From Thermoactinomyces mirandus (GTDB lineage Bacteria > Bacillota > Bacilli > Thermoactinomycetales > Thermoactinomycetaceae), in NCBI RefSeq assembly GCF_013868055.1, contig NZ_JACEOL010000038.1, forward strand, positions 45,342 through 109,341: a stretch of DNA of 64,000 nucleotides, read 5' to 3'. A program made the translations under genes and the position numbers. How positions within the stretch are numbered: position 1 is the first letter of the stretch; each line of letters opens with the position of its first letter. Below the pieces are notes generated by a model. That model was given only the letters and a program-made list of their open reading frames with translations, did no database searches and was not told the DNA's origin. Positions 9,028 through 18,330 of the stretch are shown one piece after another.

Positions 9028-10260
9028 TCAAATCTCTTTTCTGACCAACGGCATACTCATGCAACGCGGGCCCCCACGACCTCTGGATATTTCAGAACTT
9101 GTTACTTCTATAACTTCGATACCGTTTTCCCTTAATAACCTGTTGGATTCAAAGTTCCGGTCATAAGTAACAACAACGCCGGGAGCAATAGCCAACGTAT
9201 TGGACCCGTCATTCCACTGTTCTCTTGGTCCGGTTATTTCATCTCCCCCGCCGCAAGGAATCAGGACAACCTCCTTCAGTCCCAATACTTCTTTTAATGT
9301 TTCCAGCAAATTCGTTTTGTGAGTAATATTTAAGATTTCGCCATTGGTTCCTTTTTCCAAAATATAAATGTTCATTTCTCCTTTTGTATCCTGAATGCCG
9401 GAATGAATCGTGAATTTATCATAATCCACCATCGTAAATACGGTATCCAGGTGCATAAAGGCTCTGGATTTCGGAATTTCTACGGCAACCACACGTTTAA
9501 AATCGTTTTGGCCGTTAAAAAGGTTTAATGCAAAATGTTCAATCGCTTTGGCTGAAGTTCGGGAACTGATTCCAATCGCAATGGTCTCCTTGTTAAGTAC
9601 TAATTCGTCTCCACCCTCCAGCGAATGTTCAAAATCGCGATTAAACCAGATTGGGATCTCCTCATTTGCAAACCGCGGATGATATTTGATAATGTACGCC
9701 ATAAACAGAGACTCCCGGCGCCTTGCTTTTTCTCTCATCCGGTTAATCGTTAAACCGTTTCCAATTGAAGCGGCGGGATCTCTGGTAAAATAAAGATTGG
9801 GCATCGGATCCAAATAAAACGGATAATGATCTTCCAGCAGTTCATACAGATGAACCCTTTTGGACAGATCGATTTCAGATTTGCGAACTCCGGACGCAAT
9901 TTTTTTAATCATTTGTTCTGTATCAAAAGACGACAAATATTCATAAAGGGCGTCATAGGATGCGTCACCAAAGATCTTTGACTCTGTCAGGATATCTTTC
10001 AGGAATTGTTTGCGAACGTCAGCTGTATTTAACGCTTCCGTTAAAAGCGTTGTCAAATACAAAACTTCAATCCCCCTGTTTCGCAAAACAGATGCGAAAT
10101 AATCATGTTCCTTCTGAACAATCGGCAAAAATGGAATATCATCGAAGAGCAACCTGTCCAGGAATTCAGGCGTCAGATTCTCCAATTCCTCTCCTGGCTG
10201 ATGTAATAAAACGGTTTGTAACTCACCTATTTCTGAGGTGACATTGATAGGATTCTTCAT
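9028..10260 (-). CDS. arcA: Arginine deiminase ArcA
   Basis: A 410-residue guanidino-group-modifying enzyme that hydrolyses arginine to citrulline and ammonia, the first step of the pathway. Landmarks: [15 protein letters not shown] near the N-terminus, [13 protein letters not shown] near 157, [11 protein letters not shown] near 210, [10 protein letters not shown] near 270 and the catalytic Cys in [13 protein letters not shown] at the extreme C-terminus. ATG 10260 follows a GGGAGG site. It is the first gene of the operon, read from a promoter with a Crp/Fnr-like site exactly where a class II activator should sit. Confidence 0.96.
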   Translation of the reverse strand: MKNPINVTSEIGELQTVLLHQPGEELENLTPEFLDRLLFDDIPFLPIVQKEHDYFASVLRNRGIEVLYLTTLLTEALNTADVRKQFLKDILTESKIFGDASYDALYEYLSSFDTEQMIKKIASGVRKSEIDLSKRVHLYELLEDHYPFYLDPMPNLYFTRDPAASIGNGLTINRMREKARRRESLFMAYIIKYHPRFANEEIPIWFNRDFEHSLEGGDELVLNKETIAIGISSRTSAKAIEHFALNLFNGQNDFKRVVAVEIPKSRAFMHLDTVFTMVDYDKFTIHSGIQDTKGEMNIYILEKGTNGEILNITHKTNLLETLKEVLGLKEVVLIPCGGGDEITGPREQWNDGSNTLAIAPGVVVTYDRNFESNRLLRENGIEVIEVTSSEISRGRGGPRCMSMPLVRKEI

Positions 10261-10314
10261 CAAAAAACCTCCCAGACGACGTTTTATAGTAGTATTTCCG
10301 TATTTCCATCTTTT

Positions 10315-10357
10315 ATAATAAAGTACTTAAAAAACTTTATATGTGAAAACATTTACA
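10315..10357 (-). promoter_or_regulatory. arcA promoter with Crp/Fnr-type (ArcR) activator site
   Basis: TGTGA-AAACAT-TTACA at 10342-10357 is a near-palindrome of Crp/Fnr type, as bound by ArcR proteins of Bacillus. A minus-strand -10 box TATTAT lies at 10320-10315. If transcription starts at about 10308, the activator site is centred at -41.5, the class II position, and there is no good -35 box, as expected of an activated promoter. Geometry is seen; ArcR binding is inferred. Confidence 0.65.
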
Positions 10358-10542
10358 ATGTCAGTTGATAATTTTTTACATAAACCAGGTTATATTTTTA
10401 TAATCTATTTCTTTTTCTACATGCATTTACGGTAATCGTTAAAATTATTGTTGTTGTCATATTATTCAAATCAATCGGCCAAGGATATGACAATTTTCTT
10501 AATATGTATGAACGAGCACCAATCCTGAGCGTATTTTTAGGC

Positions 10543-10674
10543 TATAATGAGAGTGAAAAATAATTCCAACCATCCCTATAATATTTATGCATCATGATGT
10601 TTATTTATAAAGTTTTATTAAAAACTTGAATAACATTAGTGCACAAAATAATCATGAAACAAAGATGATATAAT
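10543..10674 (+). promoter_or_regulatory. Probable arcR promoter(s)
   Basis: An extended -10 element TGATATAAT occupies 10666-10674, about 128 bases before the arcR start. A second TATAAT at 10543-10548 has only a weak -35. The wider 10380-10560 gap is very AT-rich and holds one imperfect ArgR-like half-palindrome (TGAATAATATGACA on the minus strand at 10456-10469), which may let ArgR act on the divergent arc promoter. These are moderate matches only. Confidence 0.4.
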
Positions 10675-10801
10675 AAACATAGGAAGTTGATGGATTGCTT
10701 TCAATAATATAGATAAAAATTCCATGATTTTGCAAATATAGCATTGATACTGTAATCCATAAAAACCCGCTTATGGAAGATTAGTGAAGGGTGAGCCAAA
10801 C

Positions 10802-11485
10802 ATGATGGTAAATTGTATTAATCAGTTAAAAAACATTGAGTTTTTTTCTCATCTTGATGAGCAGGAATTGAAAAAGTACGAAAAGCATTTATTCCATCGT
10901 ACCTACCAAAAAAAACAGATATTATTTACTGAGGGGGATCCAAGAGAAAGAATCTATTTTTTAATCAGCGGATACGTTAAACTGGAGAAAAACAACGTAG
11001 ATATGACAGCGCAATATATCGATTATGTGAGGCCAAATGATCTCTTTCCATATGGAGGCATGTTTTTTGATGACTTTTATCATTATTCCGCCTATGCTTT
11101 GACAGATATACTGGTTTACTACATTCCCACGAAATTTTTTGAAAGCACTGTAAGCGCTGACAAAAAGCAGCTGTTTATCATTATCAAACGGTTATCGAGC
11201 ATACTGGAACACCATGAAAACCGTTTGAAAATTATCAATTCCAATTATGTAAAAGACCGGGTGATTCTGTCTGTCGCTTACCTGATAAAAACCTACGGAG
11301 TTAAAGCAGATCACGGAATTATGATTGATGTACCGATGACCTTGACCGAAATTGCCAGATTAGCCGGAACATCACGAGTATCTGTTTCTCATATATTCAA
11401 GGATCTGAAAAAGGAAAACCTGCTTTCAGACCAGTCAAACCATATCGTGGTTCATAACCCCGATTATTTTTTACAGAAATTGTAG
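10802..11485 (+). CDS. arcR: Crp/Fnr-family activator ArcR
   Basis: A 227-residue regulator: a cyclic-nucleotide-binding-like beta barrel (about 15-115), a long dimer helix (about 120-155) and a C-terminal helix-turn-helix with TEIARLAGTSRVSVSHIFKDL. It lacks a cysteine cluster for an iron-sulfur centre, so it is not a classical Fnr. It is transcribed away from arcA, and ArcR proteins of this type activate arcABDC in Bacillus and Enterococcus. ATG 10802 is preferred to GTG 10784 because AAGGGTGAG sits six bases ahead of it; ATG 10805 is also possible. Confidence 0.88.
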   Translation: MMVNCINQLKNIEFFSHLDEQELKKYEKHLFHRTYQKKQILFTEGDPRERIYFLISGYVKLEKNNVDMTAQYIDYVRPNDLFPYGGMFFDDFYHYSAYALTDILVYYIPTKFFESTVSADKKQLFIIIKRLSSILEHHENRLKIINSNYVKDRVILSVAYLIKTYGVKADHGIMIDVPMTLTEIARLAGTSRVSVSHIFKDLKKENLLSDQSNHIVVHNPDYFLQKL

Positions 11486-11642
11486 GAAAAAATGCATTCG
11501 ATTCGGTCAATAACCTGATTATTTTTTATTTCATAACATCCGGTCATATCGGATCTTCCGGTTAATGAAGCAGCAATTTCAATTTCTCTTTTCATCCGGC
11601 ATCAAGTGATAAATATCTGTTTAAAACATTGTCTTTGCTGAA

Positions 11643-11682
11643 TAAAAAACAGCATCCCTGTTCTTTGAAACAGAGCTGCTGT
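11643..11682 (-). terminator. Intrinsic terminator of the DUF5320-DUF134 pair
   Basis: ACAGCA and TGCTGT (11649-11654 and 11677-11682) pair around an inner CTGTT/AACAG stem, and on the minus strand the hairpin is followed by a run of six T. It lies about 60 bases after the DUF134 stop and may also slow arcR transcripts from the other side. Confidence 0.7.
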
Positions 11683-11741
11683 CTGTTTTGCGTGTCTTGC
11701 CACATTCCGGCAATTCGCCTGGCCAGGTTCAACCCAAACCC

Positions 11742-12119
11742 TCATACATGCGTACGGCAGCATCTGTGCTGTTTCTGCCTGCAGCAACCACTTTTGTGAC
11801 AAAATCTCCCCTGACCATCACAAAGTTTGTATTCCCCGCCTTCAATCCTGAGGACCTTTCCGTTTACCAAAGATTTGGCAAGCTTTTTTCTTGCCTGATT
11901 ATAGATTCCCTGAACGGTTGTCCGTGCTACATTCATTTGTGTGGCACATTCTGCCTGAGTCAACCCTTCCAGATCAATCAGCCGGATCGTCTCATATTCA
12001 TCGACAGTCATCTGCACAAAATTGGCAAAATTGGCCTCGTTATCCGGTAAATCGAGCGGTCCAAATTGAGTGGTATCAGGCAAACAGCAAACTTTTCTCC
12101 CTTTTCTTGGTCTTGGCAT
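11742..12119 (-). CDS. DUF134 family DNA-binding protein
   Basis: A 125-residue protein opening with MPRPRKGRKVC, the family hallmark, followed by a sigma-factor region-4-like helix-turn-helix (DLEGLTQAECATQMNVARTTVQ, near residues 48-70) and a cysteine-rich tail (CHKSGCCRQKQHRCC). DUF134 proteins are uncharacterised; they commonly neighbour small metal- or iron-sulfur-related proteins in anaerobic and facultative bacteria. The helix-turn-helix and the paired operators upstream make an autoregulated metal- or redox-responsive repressor plausible. GGAGG precedes ATG 12119. It follows the DUF5320 gene by 60 bases in the same direction. Confidence 0.8.
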   Translation of the reverse strand: MPRPRKGRKVCCLPDTTQFGPLDLPDNEANFANFVQMTVDEYETIRLIDLEGLTQAECATQMNVARTTVQGIYNQARKKLAKSLVNGKVLRIEGGEYKLCDGQGRFCHKSGCCRQKQHRCCRTHV

Positions 12120-12179
12120 CGTATCAATCCTCCAATTGCAACGGAAGCAACCGTGGTTGCTTCCGTTGCCTTTTGCTTT

Positions 12180-12452
12180 TTACAAATTTTCCAATTGCTT
12201 GTCAACCGCTTCAATCCGTTTTTGAAACAACTCTTTTTGTTTTTGGAGCAGCTTCCTTTTTGTTTCAGGAGAAAACATATCCCATTTAGAATATTTCCCT
12301 AAACGATGACCTGACCCGTGTCTTAAACCAAATCCCTTTCTTCGCCCCAAACCTGTGCCATTGCCAGTTTTAATTGCCCACTCACAACGTCCATGGCCTC
12401 TTCCCGTCATCGAGCCAAACCCCATTGGACCCGTTCCGTCTTTTCCCGGCAT
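12180..12452 (-). CDS. DUF5320 family small protein
   Basis: A 90-residue protein starting MPGKDGTGPMGFGSMTGRG, a glycine-rich signature shared by DUF5320 proteins, which are small and usually encoded beside DUF134, NifX/dinitrogenase-cofactor-like or Mrp-type iron-sulfur proteins. The C-terminal half is a charged helix (about 60-88) likely to form a coiled coil. Function is unknown. ATG 12452 is chosen because GGAGAGG is about eight bases upstream; a GTG three codons earlier is less likely. First gene of the pair. Confidence 0.75.
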   Translation of the reverse strand: MPGKDGTGPMGFGSMTGRGHGRCEWAIKTGNGTGLGRRKGFGLRHGSGHRLGKYSKWDMFSPETKRKLLQKQKELFQKRIEAVDKQLENL

Positions 12453-12477
12453 TTGATCCACCTCTCCTTTATCTTTA

Positions 12478-12529
12478 TGACATATGTCATTTACAATTGT
12501 AATTATAGCTTATTTATGACATATGTCAA
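12478..12529 (-). promoter_or_regulatory. Promoter flanked by two perfect palindromic operators
   Basis: The 12-base palindrome TGACATATGTCA occurs twice, at 12478-12489 and 12517-12528, centres 39 bases apart. On the minus strand TTGACA (12529-12524) and TATAAT (12507-12502) form a consensus sigma-A promoter with a 16-base spacer. One palindrome overlaps the -35 box and the other covers the start region, a layout expected of a repressor binding two sites. Confidence 0.8.
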
Positions 12530-12582
12530 TAATAAATCAATAACTTTCCTGCTGGCTAATTAATGTTTCCAGACTAAAAAAA

Positions 12583-13937
12583 TCAGTTTTCTTCAAGTCT
12601 GCAAGAAGCAAATAAAGGTTTTCGATCTTTGAGCAAAATAATAGCCGTAAGCAAAAATGCCATTCCATCTCCTAATGAAAAAGACAGCCATACACCCTTC
12701 AACCCGAAAAAATGGGGAAGGATAAACACAAAAGGAAGCAGAAACAATACTCGCCTGGACATGGATAACATAAAGGCTTTTCTTGCCTTGCCAAGCGCCT
12801 GATAGAGTCCCGAAGCAACCATGGGCAGGCCGATCATGGGCGTAACGAAGAAAATCCACCTCAATGCTTCCGAACCATTTTTGATCATCTCATGATCTGC
12901 AGTGAAGATATTCATTAAAAGCCCCGGGATTGTCATTATAATAATCCATGTGATCATTGCAATTCCGGTGGCAATATATGCACACAGTTTAAAGGTTCGT
13001 CCCACTCTTTCTGCCAGGCCGGCTCCATGGTTGAACCCGATGATCGGCTGCATTCCCTGGACAATTCCTGAAATCGGCATATCAGAAAAGGTAAGAAGCC
13101 GGTTGATAATGCCAAAGATCGCGATCTCGCCTTCTCCGCCATATGAAACAAGTACCCGGTTTACAGAAACAACCATCAGGCTTGTCGCTGACATCATTAC
13201 GAAAGCAGGCAGGCCGATCCCGATAATTTCTTTTACCAAACGAAAATTGGGCTTCCAGATCCAGTTTATTTGAAGCGAACTTCCTCCGCCCAAAAATACT
13301 TCAACAGCCAAATGGCCGATGTGCTTTGTCCAATAATGGTTGAAAGTGCCGCCCCCCTCATACCCATCTCCAGGCCAAAAATAAATATGGGGGTAATAAT
13401 CAGTTTGACAACTGTTCCAACAAGCATGGTGTTCATGGCCAATTTGGCATTGCCTTCTGAACGGACAACATTATTTGTACCCATCGCAAACGAAAAAATC
13501 ACCGAGCCTATGAGAATAATCTGCAAATAGTCTTTGGCATACGGCAAAATCACATCTGTCGCCCCGAAAAATCTTAGCAGGGGCTCAATTAACAAAAAAG
13601 CGGCAATCATAACAATCAGGCTGAAAAATATAATCAGCCAGATAATATGCCCGAATACTTTATTTGCCTCATTTAAACGCTTCTCTCCCAATCGTCTGGA
13701 GATGATGGAAGCACCGCCTACGCCAAAGGTTGCTGCACTGGCCGAGATAATCATCTGAATAGGAAATACAATTGATAAAGCGGCCAATCCGATTGTGCCG
13801 ACACCTCGAGCCATGAAAATGGCATCAAGGATATTGTAAAGTGCATTTACGAACATTCCGATGAAAGCAGGCAATGACAGCTTCACCAATAAAGCGGGGA
13901 TTTTTTCAGTTCCCAAACGACTGCTTTGTTGCTTCAT
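12583..13937 (-). pseudogene. MATE-family multidrug efflux protein, frameshifted
   Basis: Two frames together give one complete MATE exporter of about 450 residues. The N-terminal half (from ATG 13937, site AAGGGAG) holds SLPAFIGMFVNALYNILDAIF and breaks after WLLKYF; the C-terminal half resumes as LGGGSSLQINW and runs to 12583. One T lost from the T-run at 13292-13296 (minus strand) explains the break exactly. No other lesion is visible, so this is either a very recent inactivation, phase variation in a homopolymer, or a sequencing error. MATE proteins export drugs by sodium or proton exchange. The MarR regulator upstream overlaps its start by 32 bases. Confidence 0.88.
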
Positions 13938-14391
13938 CTGAATGCTCCCTTTCTAAAAACGAAATGTAATCGACTGCATTATCAGAAATCCTTTTTAGCA
14001 TGTCAAGCAATTGGGTCCTTTCATCATCGGTAAAACCTTGCACCAGAATTTCCGTCCATTGTTTCATCACCGATTTGATCATAGGTTCCAAAGCAAACGC
14101 TTTTTCGGTGAGAAATACCAAATTGATGCGCCGGTCGCGTTCACTTGGCTTTCGGCTGACAAATCCCTGTTTTTCAAGCTTTTGCAACGCCCGGGCTGTT
14201 GTGGTTTTATCGATATTCAACTTTCGGGCCAATTCATCCTGTGAAATGCCGTCTTTCCGGTACAAAACCCCTAAAAAACCCAATTGGCCGGAACCAATCC
14301 CAACATCCATGAATTTGCGTGCCTTATAAATCATGCTGTAACGGTGAATGGTTGAAATCCACTTTCCCACCGACTCATGATGATTCGACAT
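13906..14391 (-). CDS. MarR-family transcriptional regulator
   Basis: A 161-residue winged-helix repressor. The DNA-binding part contains GISQDELARKLNIDKTTTARAL (about 53-74) and the wing EKQGFVSRKPSERDRR; the flanking helices form the dimer. It is the first gene of a two-gene operon with the MATE pump, so it probably represses both and is released by a pump substrate. ATG 14391 is preceded by AAGGATG. The promoter upstream carries two matching operators. Confidence 0.88.
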   Translation of the reverse strand: MSNHHESVGKWISTIHRYSMIYKARKFMDVGIGSGQLGFLGVLYRKDGISQDELARKLNIDKTTTARALQKLEKQGFVSRKPSERDRRINLVFLTEKAFALEPMIKSVMKQWTEILVQGFTDDERTQLLDMLKRISDNAVDYISFLEREHSDEATKQSFGN

Positions 14392-14415
14392 TCTGGCCAC
14401 ATCCTTTCCATAATA

Positions 14416-14467
14416 GTTGTAAATGCAACTATCTAGAATAATAGCCGAAATTAGTTGTATATGCAAC
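14416..14467 (-). promoter_or_regulatory. marR-MATE promoter with two MarR-type operators
   Basis: GTTGTAAATGCAAC (14416-14429) and GTTGTATATGCAAC (14454-14467) are near-identical inverted repeats of the AGTTG-N-CAACT type used by MarR proteins. Between and under them lies a minus-strand promoter: TTGCAT at 14466-14461, 17-base spacer, TATTAT at 14443-14438. Upstream operator covers -35, downstream one covers the start region. Confidence 0.8.
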
Positions 14468-14500
14468 AAACAACCGGCATGATCTCGCTTGTCCAATATC

Positions 14501-14524
14501 AAAAGAACCCCTGTAATCAGGGGT
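14501..14524 (-). terminator. Intrinsic terminator of the LanFEG-RK operon
   Basis: ACCCCTG-ATTA-CAGGGGT on the minus strand followed by TCTTTT, 16 bases beyond the kinase stop codon. Confidence 0.75.
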
Positions 14525-14539
14525 CTCCAGAGCTTTCGC

Positions 14540-16003
14540 CTAAATTTCTCCATTGTCATTATTTCTTATAAAAGGCAAATCAAATGCAACACACGCGCCA
14601 CGGTCATTGTCATTAAAAGCAGCTATGCTGCCGCCATGCATTTCTACCAGTTTTTTGGCAATGTAAAGGCCAAGTCCCACATGGCCGTTTTTATGGGAAC
14701 GGGCTTCATCTCCTTTGTAGAATTTCCTGAACAGATTTGACAGGTCTTTTCTGCTAAATCCTTTTCCTGTATCACATATTTTAAAATGGATCCGGTCCCG
14801 GGCCATATCCGCATTGATTCGAATTCTTCCGTTTTCCGGAGTGTAACGGATGCTGTTTGATATGACATTGTCAAGTATGCGGTCAAGTTTTCCAACATCC
14901 ACCGGAAATATGGCTTCGCCCCGGTTTTGGCAACTGACATTCACTTCAAACACGATCTTTTTGTCTCTGGAAATCATTTCGTAACTTTCTTTTTTCTTCA
15001 TCAGGAATGAACGTATATCTATCGAAACAGCATGAATATCTTCGCCGGATCTCTCCAGTTCCATGGCGTACAGGATTTCCCTGATCAGTTCACTGGCCTG
15101 ATCGGCTTTCTCCTTGATTACCCGTAAATAGTTTGCGGTTTGCTCAGCATTGCCCGAACCATTATCCAGAAGTGATTCTGTGTAGCCCTGTATCACGGAA
15201 AGAGGCGTTTTCATATCATGGGCAAGAGCCTGAACCATCTCCTGCCTTTCCTGCTCAGCTTTCCACTGTGACATCAAGGACTTTTTCAGCTCGTTTTTCA
15301 TTTCATCAAATGCTTCACAAAGTTTGCCAAGTTCATTCTCTGCCCTGTAATCCAAATCAAAATCCAGGTCCTTTTCTTTTACCTTTCTGATAGCATCAAT
15401 CAACATATTTACCGGTTTTCCTGTATTTTTGGCAAGAATCCTTGAAAAAGCAAACGTAAAGACCACAATATAGATAAACGGAGAAAAAATAATCACCATA
15501 AAAACGAATGTAAACCATATTTTATCGGATGTTTCCGGATAATAAGGGGTTATTGCATAGGACAATGAAATCGCTCCGCTGATCTTTCCCCTGGAATTGA
15601 ATACCGGGATCATCTTTGCGTATCTTCCGTCCATTTTGATAGTCGTATTTACTTTGTTATACAAATCCTCTTTGCCGTTTAAAATTTTATGATGCTCTGT
15701 CCCGTATATAATCTCTCCGTTTTCATCCACTACCTGATATAAAATGACTTTTGAAGGGACCCTTTGCTCAAGGAGATTCCGGTTTCTCTTGTTTAAAAGG
15801 AGTGTACCTTCTCTTCTGATATAATCTTCAAGATCCGGGATCATCTTTTCCGGGTAATTGGCAGGGTATACTTTTTTGTATTCAATCTGGGTAAAAAGAA
15901 TGAACCCTGCAAAATACGTGACGATGGTAGCGATGATGCTGAGAAGGATAATCAGGACAAAAGTTATGATAAATTGGGTCTTGAGAGACTTTTTTTCCAA
16001 CAT
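14540..16003 (-). CDS. Sensor histidine kinase of a peptide-antibiotic response system
   Basis: A 487-residue kinase. A first membrane segment (about 10-32) and a second (about 165-190) bound an extracytoplasmic sensor of roughly 130 residues; a HAMP linker follows, then the H-box with phosphoacceptor His in ALAHDMKTPLS (near 265), the N-box NVISNSIRYTP, the G1 box ICDTGKGF and G2 GHVGLGLYIAKKL. Start placed at ATG 16003, where the first membrane helix begins; an earlier frame would overlap the regulator. It follows the response regulator by 31 bases, the usual R-K order, and ends the operon with the LanFEG-type transporter. Signal unknown; cell-wall-active peptides are likely by context. Confidence 0.85.
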   Translation of the reverse strand: MLEKKSLKTQFIITFVLIILLSIIATIVTYFAGFILFTQIEYKKVYPANYPEKMIPDLEDYIRREGTLLLNKRNRNLLEQRVPSKVILYQVVDENGEIIYGTEHHKILNGKEDLYNKVNTTIKMDGRYAKMIPVFNSRGKISGAISLSYAITPYYPETSDKIWFTFVFMVIIFSPFIYIVVFTFAFSRILAKNTGKPVNMLIDAIRKVKEKDLDFDLDYRAENELGKLCEAFDEMKNELKKSLMSQWKAEQERQEMVQALAHDMKTPLSVIQGYTESLLDNGSGNAEQTANYLRVIKEKADQASELIREILYAMELERSGEDIHAVSIDIRSFLMKKKESYEMISRDKKIVFEVNVSCQNRGEAIFPVDVGKLDRILDNVISNSIRYTPENGRIRINADMARDRIHFKICDTGKGFSRKDLSNLFRKFYKGDEARSHKNGHVGLGLYIAKKLVEMHGGSIAAFNDNDRGACVAFDLPFIRNNDNGEI

Positions 16004-16034
16004 GGATAAACACCTGCCAATACATAAGAACCGG

Positions 16035-16733
16035 TCATTGGATGATCCTGTTAAACCGGTAACCAATTCCCCATACAGTTGATATATACTCTGTATCATG
16101 ATCAAATTCAGCCAGCTTGGCCCTTATGTTCTTCACATGCTCGGTCACCGTGGAGCAATCTCCTTCAGCATCGTAACCCCATATTTTTTCATAAATCTGT
16201 TCCTTGGAAAAGACCTGCCCCGGATGTAACGAGAGAAGTTCGATGATCTCAAACTCCCGTTTTGTGAACATGATTTCTTCGTTATGAATGTATATCCGGC
16301 GGGACTTTAAATCAATGGTGAGATTTTTAAAATGCAATAAAACTCTTTTTCCGGCATCATTAAGGAAAATGGCTCTTTTCTCCCGTCTCAAATGCGCTTC
16401 AACTCTGGCCAACAGCTCTTTTAAACCGAATGGCTTTGCCACGTAATCGTCACCGCCCAGAGCCAATCCCTTGATTTTATCGGCCTCAGACTGTTTCGCG
16501 CTTAAAAATATGATGGGGCATAAAACGATATCCCGTATTTTTCTGCAAACCTCATATCCATCCATTCCCGGCATCATGATATCGAGGATGATCAGTTCAG
16601 GTTGCTGCCTTGCCAATTCTGCCCCCTTCGCTCCATCATAAGCTGTCAGAACGGTATGACCTTTTCTTTCCAGCGAATCTTTTAACAGGGCAACAAGATC
16701 CTCTTCATCATCGATAATTAAAATTTTGCCCAT
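16035..16733 (-). CDS. OmpR/PhoB-family response regulator
   Basis: A 232-residue regulator: a receiver domain with acidic pair DDEED near residue 8, phospho-acceptor Asp in LIILDIMMPGMDG near 51 and the Lys in YVAKPF near 102, then a winged helix with FTKREFEIIELL, STVTEHVKNIRAKL and GIGYRF. ATG 16733 is preceded by GGAGGGTGAT. It lies 57 bases after the last ABC permease gene and upstream of its kinase, so transporter and sensor pair are probably one transcript and autoregulated. Confidence 0.92.
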   Translation of the reverse strand: MGKILIIDDEEDLVALLKDSLERKGHTVLTAYDGAKGAELARQQPELIILDIMMPGMDGYEVCRKIRDIVLCPIIFLSAKQSEADKIKGLALGGDDYVAKPFGLKELLARVEAHLRREKRAIFLNDAGKRVLLHFKNLTIDLKSRRIYIHNEEIMFTKREFEIIELLSLHPGQVFSKEQIYEKIWGYDAEGDCSTVTEHVKNIRAKLAEFDHDTEYISTVWGIGYRFNRIIQ

Positions 16734-16789
16734 TACCAGATCACCCTCCATCTGCGGCTTCTTTTGTCCCTGACGAAAGAAGCCGGATT

Positions 16790-17575
16790 TTACTCATATA
16801 CTTTTCTTCCTTCCCACCTTTTAAACCACACCAGACTGCCAAACAGCATGACAACAAAAAACAGGATCGCGGGAACAAGGCCTTTTATGGCTTGATCGAG
16901 CACAAAACCTGAAGAAATAATCTGCGGAGGATATTTCATCCCGGGTTCAGCCCATAAATAAACTCCGGGAAATATGGACAATCTTACCGGCCAGGCCCAT
17001 GGCACCCATGGCCATATCTGATCGCCGAGATTGGTTACCATCAATGCGGCCATCATCAAACCAAAACTGCCAACTCCGACAGATGCCCCCATTCCCCACG
17101 CCAGACTGATCCATAAATTCAATACCAGTAACGGGGTCATACCGACAATCGCCATGATCGCTCCGGCAATGAAAATCGGCCAGGCCATCCTGATCTCCAG
17201 AATGAATTCCGCTCCAGCCATAAATGTTAATACTGCCAGCAACGTGCTGGCTGATGCCAGAAGAAACAGAAACAACAGCTTCCCAAGATACATGTCACGC
17301 CGCGGCAACCTGCTGCCAAGCAATCCGTTAAAGCTTCCCGCCAGTTCTTCCTGATGGATGATCATGCCAGACAGCAAACCGGTCCCCAATGGAATTGCCA
17401 ATGCCGCCCACACTTCAAAAAAAGCCCGGTACATGGATATTTGAATATTTGCCGGGATAAATCTGAAAGAATAATACCAAATCATTAGTGCTGCAAAAAC
17501 GACGGGAATCAGGAATACAAACCATCTGACGGGAGTTCGTTTTGTCTTCAGCCATTCAGATGATAACAGGTTCAT
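16790..17575 (-). CDS. Lantibiotic-immunity-type ABC permease, LanG/MutG-like
   Basis: A 261-residue ABC-2 type membrane protein with six predicted helices. Opening MNLLSSEWLKTKRTPVRW and the inner-leaflet stretch IIHQEELAGSFNGLLGSRLPR match the MutG/EpiG/CprC permeases, which with a LanE partner and LanF ATPase expel lantibiotics from the membrane. It overlaps the LanE-like gene by 4 bases (ATGA). No lantibiotic precursor or modification enzyme is nearby, so this is a resistance rather than producer-immunity locus. Confidence 0.8.
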   Translation of the reverse strand: MNLLSSEWLKTKRTPVRWFVFLIPVVFAALMIWYYSFRFIPANIQISMYRAFFEVWAALAIPLGTGLLSGMIIHQEELAGSFNGLLGSRLPRRDMYLGKLLFLFLLASASTLLAVLTFMAGAEFILEIRMAWPIFIAGAIMAIVGMTPLLVLNLWISLAWGMGASVGVGSFGLMMAALMVTNLGDQIWPWVPWAWPVRLSIFPGVYLWAEPGMKYPPQIISSGFVLDQAIKGLVPAILFFVVMLFGSLVWFKRWEGRKVYE

Positions 17576-18330
17576 GATTTTACCTCTTTCCTGTCAAACC
17601 AGATCGCAGTAATGGCTGTAATCAGGATCCCTGACAGAATGGAGAGCGTAATCCCTGCCGGTATGGATGAAGCATCTCTCAGGGGATCGGTGGCTTCCAG
17701 TAAAATCCCGTTAGGATGTACCCCGATGATCGGGCACATAAGTCTTGTCGGCCAACTCCATGGTACATATACCCAGCAGGATTTCGGCGCGGCCAGAACC
17801 CCTGCGATCATTCCCGCAAATCCCGCAGTCATACTGTAAAATGTGCCTTTCCAGGATGCCACCCACAATTGGATTGGTATGATTGCCAGGGAGGCCACCC
17901 AGATGACAAGGCCACCTGTGAAAATTTTGAGCCATGGAACCGGCCCGTCGGCTGAAATAAACCCGGAGATGACGGTGGCCACCATAAGAAAAAATGCTGC
18001 AACCAGTGTATGCAGCGCCATTACGATAACTTTGCCTGACCAGATACGAGCAGGGGAAATATTCATAGCACGAAGGTAGCGGTAATTTCCCGCCTTTTTC
18101 TCCTGTGATGCTCCCAACGCTGCCAATAAGGCAATGCCGAGCGGAACAAATATGACCGGCCACCAATTGTACACCAGAGCGATCAGAAGCTGCCATGACC
18201 TTGAATAGTCAACCGGCATAAACAACTTTTGCAAAAGGGCATTGATTACAAACAACAAGGGGGCAAGCAAAATCAATTTTCTTGTAAAGGTCCCTTTATA
18301 TTTCAAAAGTTCCGACTGAATCATGTTCAT
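17572..18330 (-). CDS. Lantibiotic-immunity-type ABC permease, LanE/MutE-like
   Basis: A 252-residue ABC-2 permease with six hydrophobic segments. The start IQSELLKYKGTFTRKL, the GASQEKKAGNYRYLRAM loop and VYVPWSWPTRLMCP late in the protein are typical of MutE/EpiE/CprB. It forms the heteromeric membrane part with the LanG-like protein. The start codon overlaps the ATPase stop (TGATG), with GGAG upstream, showing translational coupling. Confidence 0.8.
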   Translation of the reverse strand: MNMIQSELLKYKGTFTRKLILLAPLLFVINALLQKLFMPVDYSRSWQLLIALVYNWWPVIFVPLGIALLAALGASQEKKAGNYRYLRAMNISPARIWSGKVIVMALHTLVAAFFLMVATVISGFISADGPVPWLKIFTGGLVIWVASLAIIPIQLWVASWKGTFYSMTAGFAGMIAGVLAAPKSCWVYVPWSWPTRLMCPIIGVHPNGILLEATDPLRDASSIPAGITLSILSGILITAITAIWFDRKEVKS

